Source: Alphaproteobacteria bacterium (GTDB lineage: Bacteria > Pseudomonadota > Alphaproteobacteria > Sphingomonadales > Sphingomonadaceae). Taken from it: DNA of 64,000 nt. A model generated the notes under the pieces. The model saw only the letters and a program-made list of their open reading frames with translations. It made no database searches and was not told the DNA's origin. Location of the stretch: NCBI GenBank assembly GCA_018823325.1, contig JAHJIJ010000002.1:209744-273743 (forward strand), read 5' to 3'. This document shows positions 45,083 through 55,490 of this stretch, piece by piece; position 1 is the first letter of the stretch, and every line of letters begins with the position of its first letter. The translations under genes were made by a program, and so were the position numbers.

Positions 45083-45955
45083 TTAACTTCCCACCACCAT
45101 TCCGCCGTTGGGGTGGAGCACCTGGCCGCTCATGTAGCTGGCGTCGTCGCAGGCCAAGAACAGGAAGCTCGGCGCGACTTCATTCGGCTGGCCGGGGCGA
45201 CCCATGGGCGTGCTCTCGCCGAAATGTTCGAGCTTCTCTTTCGTCGCGCCGCCGAAGGGATTGAGCGGGGTCCAGATGGGGCCGGGAGCGACCGCGTTCA
45301 CGCGGATGCCCTTCTCGATCAGATTTTCACTCAGCGACCGGGTGAACGCCGTGATGGCGCCCTTGGTGCTCGAATAGTCAAGAAGCTCCTTTGATCCCTT
45401 GTACATCGTCACGGAAGTACAGTTGATGATCGAGGCGCCCTCCTTCAGATGGGGCATAGCCGCCTGCACCATGTGAAACATCGAGAAGATGTTGGTCTGG
45501 AAAGTCCGCTTGAGCTGCTCTTCGGTGATGTCCTCGATGTTCTTGTCAGGATGCTGCTCGCCCGCGTTATTCACCAGAATATCGAGGCGGCCGAACGCGC
45601 CGATCGCCCGTTCGATCAGGTCGTCGCAAACCGCCCTGTCTCCCAGGTCGCCCGCGAAAACCAGTGAGCGGACCCCTTCCTTCTCGACGAGTTGTTGCGT
45701 CTTCGCCGCGTCCTGATGCTCGCATAAATAGGCGATCGCAACGTCGGCGCCCTCGCGGGCGAACAGAATCGCAACCGCACGACCTATCCCGCTATCCGCG
45801 CCGGTCACGATGGCCACCTTGCCGGCCAGCCGTCCGGAGCCGGGGTAGCGCGGCATGAACTCGGGTTGGGGTTGAAGCTTGTTTTCCTCGCCGGGGAGAG
45901 CGTCTTCGTGAATCATTTCAATCGTATCAGTCATCGGCCTGCTTTCGTTGGGCAT
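45083..45955 (-). CDS. SDR family oxidoreductase (YhdF/GsiB-type)
   Basis: This 290-residue short-chain dehydrogenase has an N-terminal extension of about 45 residues, then KVAIVTGADSGIGRAVAILF (TGxxxGIG nucleotide loop), NNAGEQHPDKNIEDI, the active-site LLDYSSTKGAITAFTRS and PGPIWTPLNPFGGATKEKL. Relatives such as B. subtilis YhdF/YhxC-like SDRs have general stress links. The start overlaps the stop of the DUF3008 gene by one base as TGATG, implying coupled translation; ATG 45934 is an alternative. Confidence 0.9.
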   Translation of the reverse strand: MPNESRPMTDTIEMIHEDALPGEENKLQPQPEFMPRYPGSGRLAGKVAIVTGADSGIGRAVAILFAREGADVAIAYLCEHQDAAKTQQLVEKEGVRSLVFAGDLGDRAVCDDLIERAIGAFGRLDILVNNAGEQHPDKNIEDITEEQLKRTFQTNIFSMFHMVQAAMPHLKEGASIINCTSVTMYKGSKELLDYSSTKGAITAFTRSLSENLIEKGIRVNAVAPGPIWTPLNPFGGATKEKLEHFGESTPMGRPGQPNEVAPSFLFLACDDASYMSGQVLHPNGGMVVGS

Positions 45956-46140
45956 CAGTCGCCGACATGCTCCGGCTTGTTCTTTCGACTGCTGGACGCA
46001 AAGTCCTCAAGCTCGCTCTCGCTCATGGACTCGTACATGTCGCGCGATGCACCCTTGAGATCGGATTTCTTGCTGTCGCCGCGCTTTGCGGAGAGTGCGG
46101 CACCTGCCGCTTTCTGCTGCGCCTTGGATTTGGCTGGCAT
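45955..46140 (-). CDS. DUF3008 family small protein
   Basis: This 61-residue highly basic protein, MPAKSKAQQKAAGAALSAKR at the start and DMYESMSESELEDFASSSR then NKPEHVGD at the end, is a clear DUF3008 member. Its function is unknown; proteins of this type are often stress-induced. Its stop overlaps the SDR start. A hairpin at 46161 separates it from the PRC-barrel gene. Confidence 0.85.
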   Translation of the reverse strand: MPAKSKAQQKAAGAALSAKRGDSKKSDLKGASRDMYESMSESELEDFASSSRKNKPEHVGD

Positions 46141-46160
46141 GGCTTGCCTCCCATGAAAGA

Positions 46161-46185
46161 GGCCGCCCGGATGATCCGGACGGCC
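46161..46185 (-). terminator. Hairpin after the PRC-barrel gene
   Basis: GGCCGTCCGG and CCGGGCGGCC (read on the minus strand) pair with one mismatch around a short ATCAT loop, followed by TCTTTC. It lies 12 bases past the PRC-barrel stop, so it is a plausible terminator, though the T-run is short. Confidence 0.5.
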
Positions 46186-46197
46186 GCATTCTGCTCA

Positions 46198-46566
46198 TCA
46201 GACGAAGGGGTAAGGGACGCCCCAATATCCGTAGACCTGGCGCCCGTAGCCGTGATCGTAGACCGGATCTTCCTGCGCATAGCGCGGCGCGCCTTCGAGC
46301 CGGGATTTGTCGATATCCACGACATAGCCGCCATATTCGGTTTCATAATCGAGCATATCCCAAGGCAGGGGATAATAATCGCTGCCGATGCCGAACAGGC
46401 CGCCAAACTGGAGAACTGCATATTCCGCCTTCCCGCTCCGCTTATCGACCATGAAATTGCGAACGGATCCGAGCTTTTCGCCCTTGCGATTATAAACCGT
46501 AGTGCCTTCGACCTTGTCGGAGGAAATAAGGCGCTGTGTTTCTTCAATTGCAATTTCGCTAGCCAT
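46198..46566 (-). CDS. PRC-barrel domain protein
   Basis: This 122-residue protein has the PRC-barrel fold: SSDKVEGTTVYNRKGEKLGS, then NFMVDKRSGKAEYAVLQFGG, LGIGSDYYPLP-like sequence (FGIGSDYYPLPWDMLDYETE), and a Tyr/Gly-rich tail (YGRQVYGYWGVPYPFV). ATG 46566 has GAGGAG upstream; the longer frame to 46692 lacks support. PRC-barrel proteins of this type are common in sphingomonad stress loci and of unknown role. Confidence 0.85.
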   Translation of the reverse strand: MASEIAIEETQRLISSDKVEGTTVYNRKGEKLGSVRNFMVDKRSGKAEYAVLQFGGLFGIGSDYYPLPWDMLDYETEYGGYVVDIDKSRLEGAPRYAQEDPVYDHGYGRQVYGYWGVPYPFV

Positions 46567-46593
46567 GAGCGCTGCTCCTCTTCGTGTGAACGG

Positions 46594-46619
46594 AAACCCC
46601 CGGTCCGCGGCCGGGGTTT
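46594..46619. promoter_or_regulatory. Hairpin upstream of the PRC-barrel gene
   Basis: AAACCCCCGG and CCGGGGTTT pair around TCCGCGG, with one bulged base. It is 28 bases upstream of the PRC-barrel start in the 278 bases between that gene and fumC, which otherwise hold nothing recognised. It may be a leader structure or operator. Confidence 0.35.
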
Positions 46620-46844
46620 GCCGAACCAGCCGGGACCGAGGGGCCACGATCAGGCTGTCACCCGATCCTGGATTTCGAAGCGGCAGCTGCAAGCGCCGCC
46701 CTCTGTTAACGAACGGTCAGGGAGCGCGGGAGTTCCGCGCGGGGAGGACACTGATCGCCAATCCATCACGCTGCACCGCATGGGCACCGCAACCGACATG
46801 GCGCAGCCGCTTGGCATTGGCCAGTGGCTGCGTTGCGTGCGTGT

Positions 46845-48230
<1,386 letters not shown>

Positions 48231-48391
48231 CGCCATCTCCCGCTGCGGCTGCATGACGCCGCCGTGGTCGTTCCTGAAGCCACTTCCGCTCACACTTCGA
48301 CAACGTCTGCTCAAGCTCCGGGCTCCAAGAGAATGTTCGCGCGTTGTGCGCTGGTCCATCGCCATGGATACAAACCGAAGCGGACCCAAGC

Positions 48392-49387
48392 ATGACACAA
48401 GCGCTCATCTTCGTCGACGACAGCATGCCTGGCATCAGCCGTCGACGAAGTGGAAAGCGAGGCTGGGCCTATCTGGATGCCGAGGGCAAACGCATTACGG
48501 ATCGTGAGGAGATCGACCGGTTGAACAGCATCGGCCTGCCACCGGCCTACACCGACGCCTGGTTCGCGCCCAATGGGCATGCACATATTCTGGCCACGGG
48601 CATCGATGCGCGGGGTCGCAAGCAATATCGCTATCATCCTGATTTTACCGCTGAGCGGGACGCACACAAATTCGAGGGCTGCGCAAGCTTTGGCGCCTTG
48701 CTGCCCCTGCTCCGCCGCCGGGTGGAGGATGATCTCGCCGGGCGCGGCCTCACCCTCGAGCGCGCGATTGCCTCGGTCGTCCAGCTGCTCGACAGCGGGC
48801 GGATCCGGGTGGGCAATGAAGCTTATGCGAAGAGCAACCGCAGCTTCGGTGCCACGACGCTGCGGCGACGCCACGCCAAGCTGGTCGGCAGTCGGCTGAT
48901 GCTGCGTTTCAAAGCCAAATCGGGAAAGCTGAGCGAAGTCAGCATGACTGACCGCAGGCTCATCCGTTTCGTCCGTCAGATGCAGGATATGCCGGGGCAG
49001 CATCTTTTCCAGTACCTGCGAGACGACGGAACCCCCTCACCGGTCACGTCATCGGACGTCAACGGCTACTTGCGCGAAACAATGGGTGCGGACTTCACGG
49101 CCAAGCATTTCCGCACATGGCGGGCCAGCGTGCTGGCGTTCGAGTGGCTCTTGCAGGAACAGGACGTTTCCACGCTCTCCGCCATGCTCACCCATGTGTC
49201 CGAGCATCTGGGCAATACGCCAGCCATTGCGCGAAAGTCATACATCCATCCAGGACTCGTCGATCTCGCGCGGGAAGGCGGCGGCGCGTTCAGAAAGACG
49301 ATACGGCTGCCGCGCAAAACGCAATGGCTCAGCCGATCCGAACGAGGGCTGATTGCCTGGCTGGAGGAGCAGACGAGCGCGACCTGA
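48392..49387 (+). CDS. DNA topoisomerase IB
   Basis: This 331-residue type IB topoisomerase relaxes supercoils by nicking one strand through a 3'-phosphotyrosyl bond. The N-terminal domain has [20 protein letters not shown] and [20 protein letters not shown]. The catalytic part has [27 protein letters not shown] and the active tyrosine in [11 protein letters not shown] (near residue 282). Bacterial and poxviral forms are this small. It abuts the convergent extensin-like gene. Confidence 0.9.
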   Translation: MTQALIFVDDSMPGISRRRSGKRGWAYLDAEGKRITDREEIDRLNSIGLPPAYTDAWFAPNGHAHILATGIDARGRKQYRYHPDFTAERDAHKFEGCASFGALLPLLRRRVEDDLAGRGLTLERAIASVVQLLDSGRIRVGNEAYAKSNRSFGATTLRRRHAKLVGSRLMLRFKAKSGKLSEVSMTDRRLIRFVRQMQDMPGQHLFQYLRDDGTPSPVTSSDVNGYLRETMGADFTAKHFRTWRASVLAFEWLLQEQDVSTLSAMLTHVSEHLGNTPAIARKSYIHPGLVDLAREGGGAFRKTIRLPRKTQWLSRSERGLIAWLEEQTSAT

Positions 49388-50125
49388 TCAGCGGCATACT
49401 CCCCAACCCATCCCGCCGCGATCGGCCTGATCGAAATGGAAGTGATCCTGATGCTGGCGATTATAGTCAGGTGAAAGAACGGTAGAGAACAGCTGGCAGG
49501 CCCCATCCCGAACCGACCGAAGGAACGCAGCCTCCTCCGCACCTCCCTCTCCCGCCCAATCGCTTAGCACCGAAATCCGGCGCCCGTCGGTCAGGACGAA
49601 TGCGGCGATATCAATGGCATTGGCTGTCGCGTGCTCGCTCCACGCGCCCTCAGATCGGCCGTAGAGCCTCCGGCAGCTGTAACTGCCCATATGCTCGATG
49701 CGCGCGACAGAGGCTCCAAGGATCTCTTGTGCGGCGGGCTGAACGACTTGCCAGTTCCACACCGCCAATGCAGCCACGACAGGACAAGCGGGGGCGACAT
49801 CCGGTGGCGAAAGCGCCAGCATTTCCTGCCCCGATGTCAGGCGCGTGGCATTGGTCACCCGGCATTGCGCTTCGCCAAAAGGCGGTGCAGCCGTAGCCTC
49901 AAGCCCGGCACTGCCCAGCAAAGCCTGACATTGCTGCGGATCGTCGCGCAAGCCCGCCAGCTTGCGTCCGGTGAATATGCCGATGGGCTGGTCGAGCGCG
50001 AGCGGGGTCCAGGGCAGATCTTCCGGTCCGGGGCGCAAGAGCGCAAATGCCAGAAGACCGGCCAGTGCCAACAGGCCAACCCATATGAGCACACGCAGGA
50101 TACGGAAGAGCCAAGCCAGCCTCAT
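49388..50125 (-). CDS. Extensin family protein
   Basis: This 245-residue protein has an N-terminal membrane anchor or signal (FRILRVLIWVGLLALAGLLA). The extensin-like C-terminal domain follows: a conserved Cys pair, SYSCRRLYGRSEGAWSEHA, NAIDIAAFVLTDGRRISVLS and HQDHFHFDQADRGGMGW. The domain is distantly like D-Ala-D-Ala peptidase/VanY, and the HxH pattern suggests metal binding. It is probably periplasmic. Its function is not established. Confidence 0.82.
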   Translation of the reverse strand: MRLAWLFRILRVLIWVGLLALAGLLAFALLRPGPEDLPWTPLALDQPIGIFTGRKLAGLRDDPQQCQALLGSAGLEATAAPPFGEAQCRVTNATRLTSGQEMLALSPPDVAPACPVVAALAVWNWQVVQPAAQEILGASVARIEHMGSYSCRRLYGRSEGAWSEHATANAIDIAAFVLTDGRRISVLSDWAGEGGAEEAAFLRSVRDGACQLFSTVLSPDYNRQHQDHFHFDQADRGGMGWGVCR

Positions 50126-50170
50126 ACCCTCCTAACGCGGCAGGGGAAGATCGGCTTCCGGTGGACCGAT

Positions 50171-50195
50171 GAAACCGCTTCCCGCCGCAAACGTT
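50171..50195 (+). promoter_or_regulatory. Candidate EcfG-type promoter for the small acidic protein
   Basis: GAAAC at 50171 and CGTT at 50192 are separated by 16 bases. This fits GGAAC-N16-CGTT with one -35 mismatch, 38 bases before the start at 50234. Weak, but of the expected form for a stress gene. Confidence 0.35.
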
Positions 50196-50233
50196 TGAAA
50201 GAGGAAGCGGCAAGAATCACGAAAGGATTTCAA

Positions 50234-50413
50234 ATGTCGATGCAGGAAAAGCCCAAGGTTAAGCCTACGGACGAGGAAAATCCGGAGGTACGCGATTCTG
50301 GGCCGGAGGCCATGAAAGACAAGCCCGCCGGGAAGTGGGACGAGGTCGATGAAGCCTCAGACGAATCCTTCCCGGCAAGTGATCCGCCAGCCTTTCAGCC
50401 GTCCACCACCTGA
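50234..50413 (+). CDS. Small acidic hydrophilic protein, unknown
   Basis: This 59-residue protein is rich in Glu, Asp, Lys and Pro (EKPKVKPTDEENPEVRD, then WDEVDEASDESFPASDPPAF). It has no hydrophobic core, so it is probably disordered. The ESFPASDPPAF ending is a motif I recall from small proteobacterial proteins of unknown function, possibly stress-related. ATG 50234 follows AAAGGA. It diverges from the extensin-like gene and converges on the double-NTF2 gene 10 bases away. Confidence 0.7.
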   Translation: MSMQEKPKVKPTDEENPEVRDSGPEAMKDKPAGKWDEVDEASDESFPASDPPAFQPSTT

Positions 50414-50423
50414 CTCTGCCTGA

Positions 50424-51233
50424 TCACCCTTGTACGGGCGGGGCCACGGCACCCGCCCGTGCCACATCGATTGTCGCGATCTGGCCATTGCGCAGACTGT
50501 AAACCACGAAAACCCGAACCTGGATGCTTTCCCCCTTCTTGAGCGGCGCCACGACGAAGTCCGGAGCGTCACGCTGGGCTGTGAAGGTGCTCGTGCAGTC
50601 GACGGCGATGCCATTATCATCGATCACCAGCCCATGAACGGTGAGGTCCTCCCGGACCGTCTGAAACATGGTCCGGTAAAATTCACAAATGGCATCTCGT
50701 CCCGACATGACGGGAACGGAAGGAAGGCGCAGCACGCAATCCTCCGTGTAGTATCGCCCTGCCCGCTCCATATCTCCCGCACTGAAGGCGGTAGCGTAGG
50801 CGTGATATGCAGCGCGTCCGCCAGCATGAGCTGAAAGCATGGGCGCCTTGATCACACCCTGCTCTGCCGGCCAGGTCATGGAGCAGAGCTCCTGAATTAG
50901 GCCATCGTCATTCAGCTGGTAGGTGACAAAAAAGCGAACCGTGAGAATGTCGCCGGGCAACAGCGGCGCGAACGGGAAATCCGGTCGCGGCGCGTGGCAG
51001 ATGAAATCCATATCAACATCGACGAACAGTCGATTGCCTTCCCGGAGAACAAGGCGGGGCCTCAAGATTTCGCGGACGCCATCGTGCGCCCAGTCTAGAA
51101 AAGCCAGCAACTCCTGCCGGCCCCGGCAGACGCGCGTGCTGCTGTACATCACGCAGTCGGGCGCGAACCACCGCTCGACCAGTCGATCATCCTGGCCCTG
51201 ATTGAAGTCAGCAACATAGTCTTCGTAAATCAT
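50424..51233 (-). CDS. Double NTF2/SnoaL-like domain protein
   Basis: This 269-residue protein has two NTF2-like cone folds in tandem. Repeat 1 (about residues 1-125) has YEDYVADFNQGQDDRLVERW and CVMYSSTRVCRGRQELLAFL. Repeat 2 (about 135-260) has YHAYATAFSAGDMERAGRYY and CVLRLPSVPVMSGRDAICEF. The two are clearly of the same type. SnoaL/ketosteroid-isomerase-like folds bind small hydrophobic ligands or catalyse isomerisations. It overlaps the MarR gene by 4 bases and may bind or transform its effector. Confidence 0.8.
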   Translation of the reverse strand: MIYEDYVADFNQGQDDRLVERWFAPDCVMYSSTRVCRGRQELLAFLDWAHDGVREILRPRLVLREGNRLFVDVDMDFICHAPRPDFPFAPLLPGDILTVRFFVTYQLNDDGLIQELCSMTWPAEQGVIKAPMLSAHAGGRAAYHAYATAFSAGDMERAGRYYTEDCVLRLPSVPVMSGRDAICEFYRTMFQTVREDLTVHGLVIDDNGIAVDCTSTFTAQRDAPDFVVAPLKKGESIQVRVFVVYSLRNGQIATIDVARAGAVAPPVQG

Positions 51234-51751
51234 GCATCCAGCCTTGAGTTTGGTGTTCCGTCGCGTGCCATCTGGTCGGCCCGGCGTGCCATGCGCAGCA
51301 GCATCTCATCCAGCTGGGCCAGATCAGTCTCGCTGAAATCCGCCGTAAGCATGTTGAAAAACGCGCGGCGGTCCATGTGTACTCTGCGATAGATTTCCTC
51401 GCCTTTTTCAGTCAGCACGAGGAGGCTGCTTTTCCGATTGCGGGGGTTCTCCTCCCGGCGGATGAAGCCATCGTCCTCCAGCACGCGCACCGCCCGGCTA
51501 ACTTCGGCTCTGTCCACAAGAGCGGCAGCCGAGACTTCACTCGCGCTTTTGGTGCCCATGACGGCGAGATGCGCAAGCACTCGCCATTCCGCAAGCGAGA
51601 TGCCGGCTGTGTCGCGAATATGCTGGACCGACAAGCGATCCAGCATCTTGCCAAGCATCAGCAATCGATAGGGCAGATGACGAGAATCGAAGATTCGCCA
51701 TGCTTCCTCAAGAGGCCCCACGGCCTCTGTGCCGCGTTCTTTCACGCCCAA
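51230..51751 (-). CDS. MarR family transcription regulator
   Basis: This 173-residue winged-helix regulator shows LAEWRVLAHLAVMGTKSASE, VDRAEVSRAVRVLEDDGFIR and the wing EENPRNRKSSLLVLTEKGEE. The first 25 residues (VGPLEEAWRIFDSRHLPYRL) are a dimerisation helix. TTG 51751 has GGAGGGGG at 9-base spacing. It is the local regulator of the 50-64 kb locus, and may respond to an aromatic or hydrophobic substrate; that is inferred from family. An inverted repeat lies 19 bases upstream. Confidence 0.9.
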   Translation of the reverse strand: MGVKERGTEAVGPLEEAWRIFDSRHLPYRLLMLGKMLDRLSVQHIRDTAGISLAEWRVLAHLAVMGTKSASEVSAAALVDRAEVSRAVRVLEDDGFIRREENPRNRKSSLLVLTEKGEEIYRRVHMDRRAFFNMLTADFSETDLAQLDEMLLRMARRADQMARDGTPNSRLDA

Positions 51752-51770
51752 CTGTTTCCCCCTCCGAAAT

Positions 51771-51789
51771 CCGGATGCTGAACATCCGG
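51771..51789. promoter_or_regulatory. Perfect inverted repeat upstream of the MarR gene
   Basis: CCGGATG and CATCCGG are perfect 7-base arms around CTGAA, 19 bases upstream of the MarR start and 24 bases past the aldehyde dehydrogenase stop. It may be an autoregulatory MarR operator, or a short terminator of the upstream gene (no clear T-run). Confidence 0.5.
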
Positions 51790-51813
51790 ACAGTCCCAGC
51801 CTTTGGCCGGGCT

Positions 51814-53337
51814 TTAAAGTGCGACGCTCACCGCCTTCAGCTCTGTATACGCCTCAATCCCTGCCTTACCGTTTTCGCGCCCCCAACCGGAAGCCTTGAA
51901 TCCGCCGAGCGGAAGCGCCGGATCGACGCCGCCCGAACCGTTGATGCGAATGGTGCCCGCCTTGAGGCGCCGCGCCAGCTTGTGCGCGGTGCTGATGTTC
52001 TGCGTGTAGATCGATGCAGAGAGACCGAATTCGGTCTCGTTGCCCCGAGCAGCCAGAGCCGTGACGTCGTCATCGTCAGAGAAGCGCATCGCGCACAGCA
52101 CAGGGCCAAAGATCTCCTCTGCGCGCACCCGCATGTCCGGCTTGGTGTCTACGAGAACCGTAGGCTGCACGAAGTAGCCGCCCTCATAGCCCTCGCCCGA
52201 CAGCCGTTCGCCACCGGCAAGCACGCTCGCCCCCTCCTGACGACCGGACTCAATATAGCCGGTGACCCGATCCAACTGGGTGGAACTCACCAACGGGCCG
52301 ATCATGGTCGAGGCATCGAGCGTCTGGCCGACCTTCATGCCCTTCGCCATGTTTACGACGCCTTCCAGCACGGCATCGGCGACCTTCTCGTGGACGAAAA
52401 GGCGCGAACCCGCAGCGCAAACCTGGCCGGCGTTGAAGAAAATGCCCATTGCAGCCGCCGGAATAGCCTTGGACAGGTCAGCATCCGCGAAAATGTAGGT
52501 CGGGGACTTGCCGCCCAGCTCAAGCTGCACGCGCTTGAAATTGGTTTTGGACGCCTCGATGATCGCCTTACCCGTGACAGTGGAGCCGGTGAACGACACC
52601 TTGTCGACATCCCGATGTGCTGCCAGCGCTGCGCCAGCGGTGCGGCCATAGCCGGAGACGATGTTGATGACGCCTTCGGGGAAGCCGGCTTCCAGCGCCA
52701 GTTCACCCAGCCGCAACGTGCTGAGCGGCGTCTGTTCGGCGGGCTTGAGCACCACGGTGCAGCCTGCGGCGATGGCCGGCGCGAGCTTGCCCATCGCCAT
52801 GACCAGCGGGAAGTTCCATGGCACGATCTGGGCGCAGACGCCGACGGGTTCGCGCAGGACATAGGAGAGCCATTCGCCCGGCGCGCTGATTTCAGCAGTC
52901 TCGCCATAGATCTTCGTCGCCCAGCCGGCATTGTAGCGCAGCTGGCCCACCGCGCCGGCGACGTCGATCATCCGCGAGAACTGAATGGGGCGGCCGACGT
53001 CGAGCGTCTCCAGCAGGGCCAGCTCCTCGGCATTGGCCTCGACCAGATCAGCGAGCTTGAGCAGCAGATTGGCGCGCTCGGTCGGCTTTACCTTGGACCA
53101 TGCGCCCTCGAAAGCGGCGCGGGCTGCGGCAACGGCGCGATCCACATCGGCCTCGCCAGCGCTGGCGACATTCGCGATCAGCTCACCCGTGGACGGGTTG
53201 AGCGTCTCGAAAGTCTCGCCGGAGGCCGCCTCGACCCATTCGCCGCCAATCAGCATCTTCACCGGCGCTTTGGCGTAACGCATACGCAGCTGCTCGAGCA
53301 GACCGGGATTATAGGGCGCGTTCATCGAAACCAGCAT
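51814..53337 (-). CDS. Aldehyde dehydrogenase family protein
   Basis: This 507-residue NAD(P)-dependent aldehyde dehydrogenase has the catalytic site intact: VPWNFPLVMAMGKLAPAIAA, LELGGKSPTYIFADADL with the base Glu, and FNAGQVCAAGSRLFVHEK with the nucleophile Cys near position 302-306. It resembles betaine/phenylacetaldehyde and other broad substrate families, so the substrate is unclear. ATG 53337 is preceded by AGGAAAGG; ATG 53325 gives the canonical Cys302 numbering. It diverges from the GMC gene with 117 bases between. Confidence 0.9.
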   Translation of the reverse strand: MLVSMNAPYNPGLLEQLRMRYAKAPVKMLIGGEWVEAASGETFETLNPSTGELIANVASAGEADVDRAVAAARAAFEGAWSKVKPTERANLLLKLADLVEANAEELALLETLDVGRPIQFSRMIDVAGAVGQLRYNAGWATKIYGETAEISAPGEWLSYVLREPVGVCAQIVPWNFPLVMAMGKLAPAIAAGCTVVLKPAEQTPLSTLRLGELALEAGFPEGVINIVSGYGRTAGAALAAHRDVDKVSFTGSTVTGKAIIEASKTNFKRVQLELGGKSPTYIFADADLSKAIPAAAMGIFFNAGQVCAAGSRLFVHEKVADAVLEGVVNMAKGMKVGQTLDASTMIGPLVSSTQLDRVTGYIESGRQEGASVLAGGERLSGEGYEGGYFVQPTVLVDTKPDMRVRAEEIFGPVLCAMRFSDDDDVTALAARGNETEFGLSASIYTQNISTAHKLARRLKAGTIRINGSGGVDPALPLGGFKASGWGRENGKAGIEAYTELKAVSVAL

Positions 53338-53454
53338 CCTTTCCTGAGGGCACCGACAGGGTCGGCGACCGAGATATGTTGAATCATCACGAACTCCCCA
53401 ATAACAGCAGTCAGGCGTTCACGCCAACTCTGGCATGCGCGAAGTCTGCGGAGA

Positions 53455-55110
53455 GTGACTTTGTCCGAAAATTCCTTCGATTACGTCATTGTAGGCGCCG
53501 GCTCGGCAGGCGCCGTGCTCGCCGCGCGACTCACTGAAGACCCAAGTGTGCGCGTGCTGCTCCTCGAAGCGGGCGGTGGTGGCGACGACTGGCTGATTCG
53601 GATGCCACTGGGCTTCCTCAAGGCGCTCTTCAAGCCGGGCTACACCTGGCCCTACTGGACCGAGCCCGAGCCGCACATGAACAACCGCAAGTTGATCCTG
53701 CCGCGCGGCAGGCTGCTCGGCGGTTCCAGCTCGATCAACGGCATGGTCTTCATGCGCGGCCACAGTGCCGATTTCGATCGCTGGGCGCAGATGGGTTGCA
53801 AGGGCTGGAGCTATGCGGACGTGCTCCCCTATTTCCGCAAGATGGAACGCAGCTGGCGCGGCGCTTCCGACCTGCATGGCGATGACGGCCCGCTCAGCGT
53901 TACACCCAATGCGACCAAGTGGTTGCTGCATGACGAACTGATGGCGGCCGCCAGGAACGCCGGCTTCCCGATCACCGACGACATTCATGATGGCGATGAG
54001 GAAGGCGTAGGCCGCATCGAACTCACCATCGACAAGAATGGTCGCCGCGCCTCGACCTATGCGGCCTATCTCAAGCCAGCCATGAGCCGGCCCAACCTGA
54101 CCGTGCTGACCAATGCGATGACGCAGCGCGTGCTCACCGAAGGCAAGCGCGCGACCGGGGTCGAGTATCGGCACGATGGCCAGCTCAAGACCGCCATGGC
54201 GCGGCGAGAAGTGATTCTCTCCGGCGGCACCTACAATTCCCCACAGCTTCTGATGCTTTCCGGCATCGGCCCGGCCGCGCATCTTCGGGAAATGGATATT
54301 CCGGTCGTCCATGATCTTCCGGGCGTGGGCGAGAACCTCTCCGAACATCCCCGCACGCCCGTGTTGTTCGAGGCAGCGCCGGTCACCTTCGTCAATGAGC
54401 TGCGCTTCGACAAGGCGACGCTCTCGGTCCTGCGCTGGTATTTCCTCGGCACCGGCCCGTTCGCCCGGCAGGTCAACAGCGCCAATCCAGTGCTGCGGAC
54501 CGATCCGCGCCTCGTCCAGCCGGACATTCAGCTCTGGTGCAACCCGGTGACGCTGAATGCGCACCTCTGGTTCCCCGGCATCAAGAAGCGCCCACCGCAC
54601 AAGCTGACAGCGGACGTGATCCTGCTGCACCCGGAAAGCCGGGGCCGCGTGTTCCTCAAGAGCCCGAAAGCCGAGGACCATGTCGGCATCTTCCTCAATC
54701 TGTTCAGCGCACCGGCAGATTTCGCGACAGCGCGCGCCGGCATCCGCATTGCCCGGAAAATCTATGCGACGTCGCCGCAGGCCGAAATCACCGGCAAGGA
54801 AATCTCGCCCGGCGCCCATATCAACAGCGACGAAGCGCTGGACGAGCATATCCGTGCCACGAGCACCACGACCCAGCATCCGCTCGGAACCTGCCGGATG
54901 GGCGCTGGGCCGATGGCGGTGGTCGATCCGCAATTGCGGGTGATCGGCATGGAGGGCTTGCGCGTCATCGACGCCTCGGTGATGCCAGATGAAACGGGCG
55001 GCAACATCAACGCACCCACCATCATGATCGCCGAGCGCGCGGCCGATATCATCAAAGGCAAGGTGCTGCCTGCCGACGAACCACGACACCAAGGAGAGGA
55101 AGCTGCATGA
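53455..55110 (+). CDS. GMC family flavoprotein oxidoreductase 1
   Basis: This 551-residue FAD-dependent alcohol oxidase/dehydrogenase is of the glucose-methanol-choline family. The dinucleotide fold is [18 protein letters not shown]. The signatures are [20 protein letters not shown] and [18 protein letters not shown]; the C-terminal catalytic His/Asn regions are [13 protein letters not shown] and [19 protein letters not shown]. The start may be GTG 53455 or TTG 53461; the latter has a GGAGA site at better spacing. It overlaps the NTF2 gene by 4 bases. The substrate is unknown. Confidence 0.92.
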   Translation: MTLSENSFDYVIVGAGSAGAVLAARLTEDPSVRVLLLEAGGGGDDWLIRMPLGFLKALFKPGYTWPYWTEPEPHMNNRKLILPRGRLLGGSSSINGMVFMRGHSADFDRWAQMGCKGWSYADVLPYFRKMERSWRGASDLHGDDGPLSVTPNATKWLLHDELMAAARNAGFPITDDIHDGDEEGVGRIELTIDKNGRRASTYAAYLKPAMSRPNLTVLTNAMTQRVLTEGKRATGVEYRHDGQLKTAMARREVILSGGTYNSPQLLMLSGIGPAAHLREMDIPVVHDLPGVGENLSEHPRTPVLFEAAPVTFVNELRFDKATLSVLRWYFLGTGPFARQVNSANPVLRTDPRLVQPDIQLWCNPVTLNAHLWFPGIKKRPPHKLTADVILLHPESRGRVFLKSPKAEDHVGIFLNLFSAPADFATARAGIRIARKIYATSPQAEITGKEISPGAHINSDEALDEHIRATSTTTQHPLGTCRMGAGPMAVVDPQLRVIGMEGLRVIDASVMPDETGGNINAPTIMIAERAADIIKGKVLPADEPRHQGEEAA

Positions 55111-55487
55111 CCCGTGAGGATTTCGAGCGCTATATCAGCGCCTTCAATGCCAACGACTTCGATGGCTTCACCAGCTTCTATGCCGATGATGTCGACTTTC
55201 AGCTCGGCGACCGGATGCATATCGTCGGCCGGGAAAAGATCGGCGACTTCTACCGTGGCATCAAGGCGCATTTCGAGGAGACACTGACGATCCTCGATCT
55301 GGTGCTGGCGGAAGACGGGGCGTGCCTACACGTTCACACCCGCTTCGAGACGATCAAGGACTGGCCCGAGTTCGAAATGTGGCCCACAAAGAAGGGCGAC
55401 GTTCGCGAGATCGAGAGCATCATCCTCTACAGGATTGCGAACGGCAAGTTCACGCACATCAAGTCCGCCCGCTTCAAGGAACTCTGA
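55107..55487 (+). CDS. NTF2-like (SnoaL/ketosteroid-isomerase type) protein
   Basis: This 126-residue cone-fold protein has FERYISAFNANDFDGFTSFY at the start, then DVDFQLGDRMHIVGREKIGD and EIESIILYRIANGKFTHIKS. It lies between the two GMC oxidoreductases, overlapping the first by 4 bases and 3 bases from the second, so all three make one transcript. It may isomerise or bind the oxidation product. It is distinct from the double-domain protein at 50424. Confidence 0.82.
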   Translation: MTREDFERYISAFNANDFDGFTSFYADDVDFQLGDRMHIVGREKIGDFYRGIKAHFEETLTILDLVLAEDGACLHVHTRFETIKDWPEFEMWPTKKGDVREIESIILYRIANGKFTHIKSARFKEL

Positions 55488-55490
55488 GTC

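Noticed and set aside
53419..55092. A 557-codon minus-strand frame opposite GMC gene 1
   Set aside because: It mirrors the GMC gene in codon-bias fashion and has no domain.
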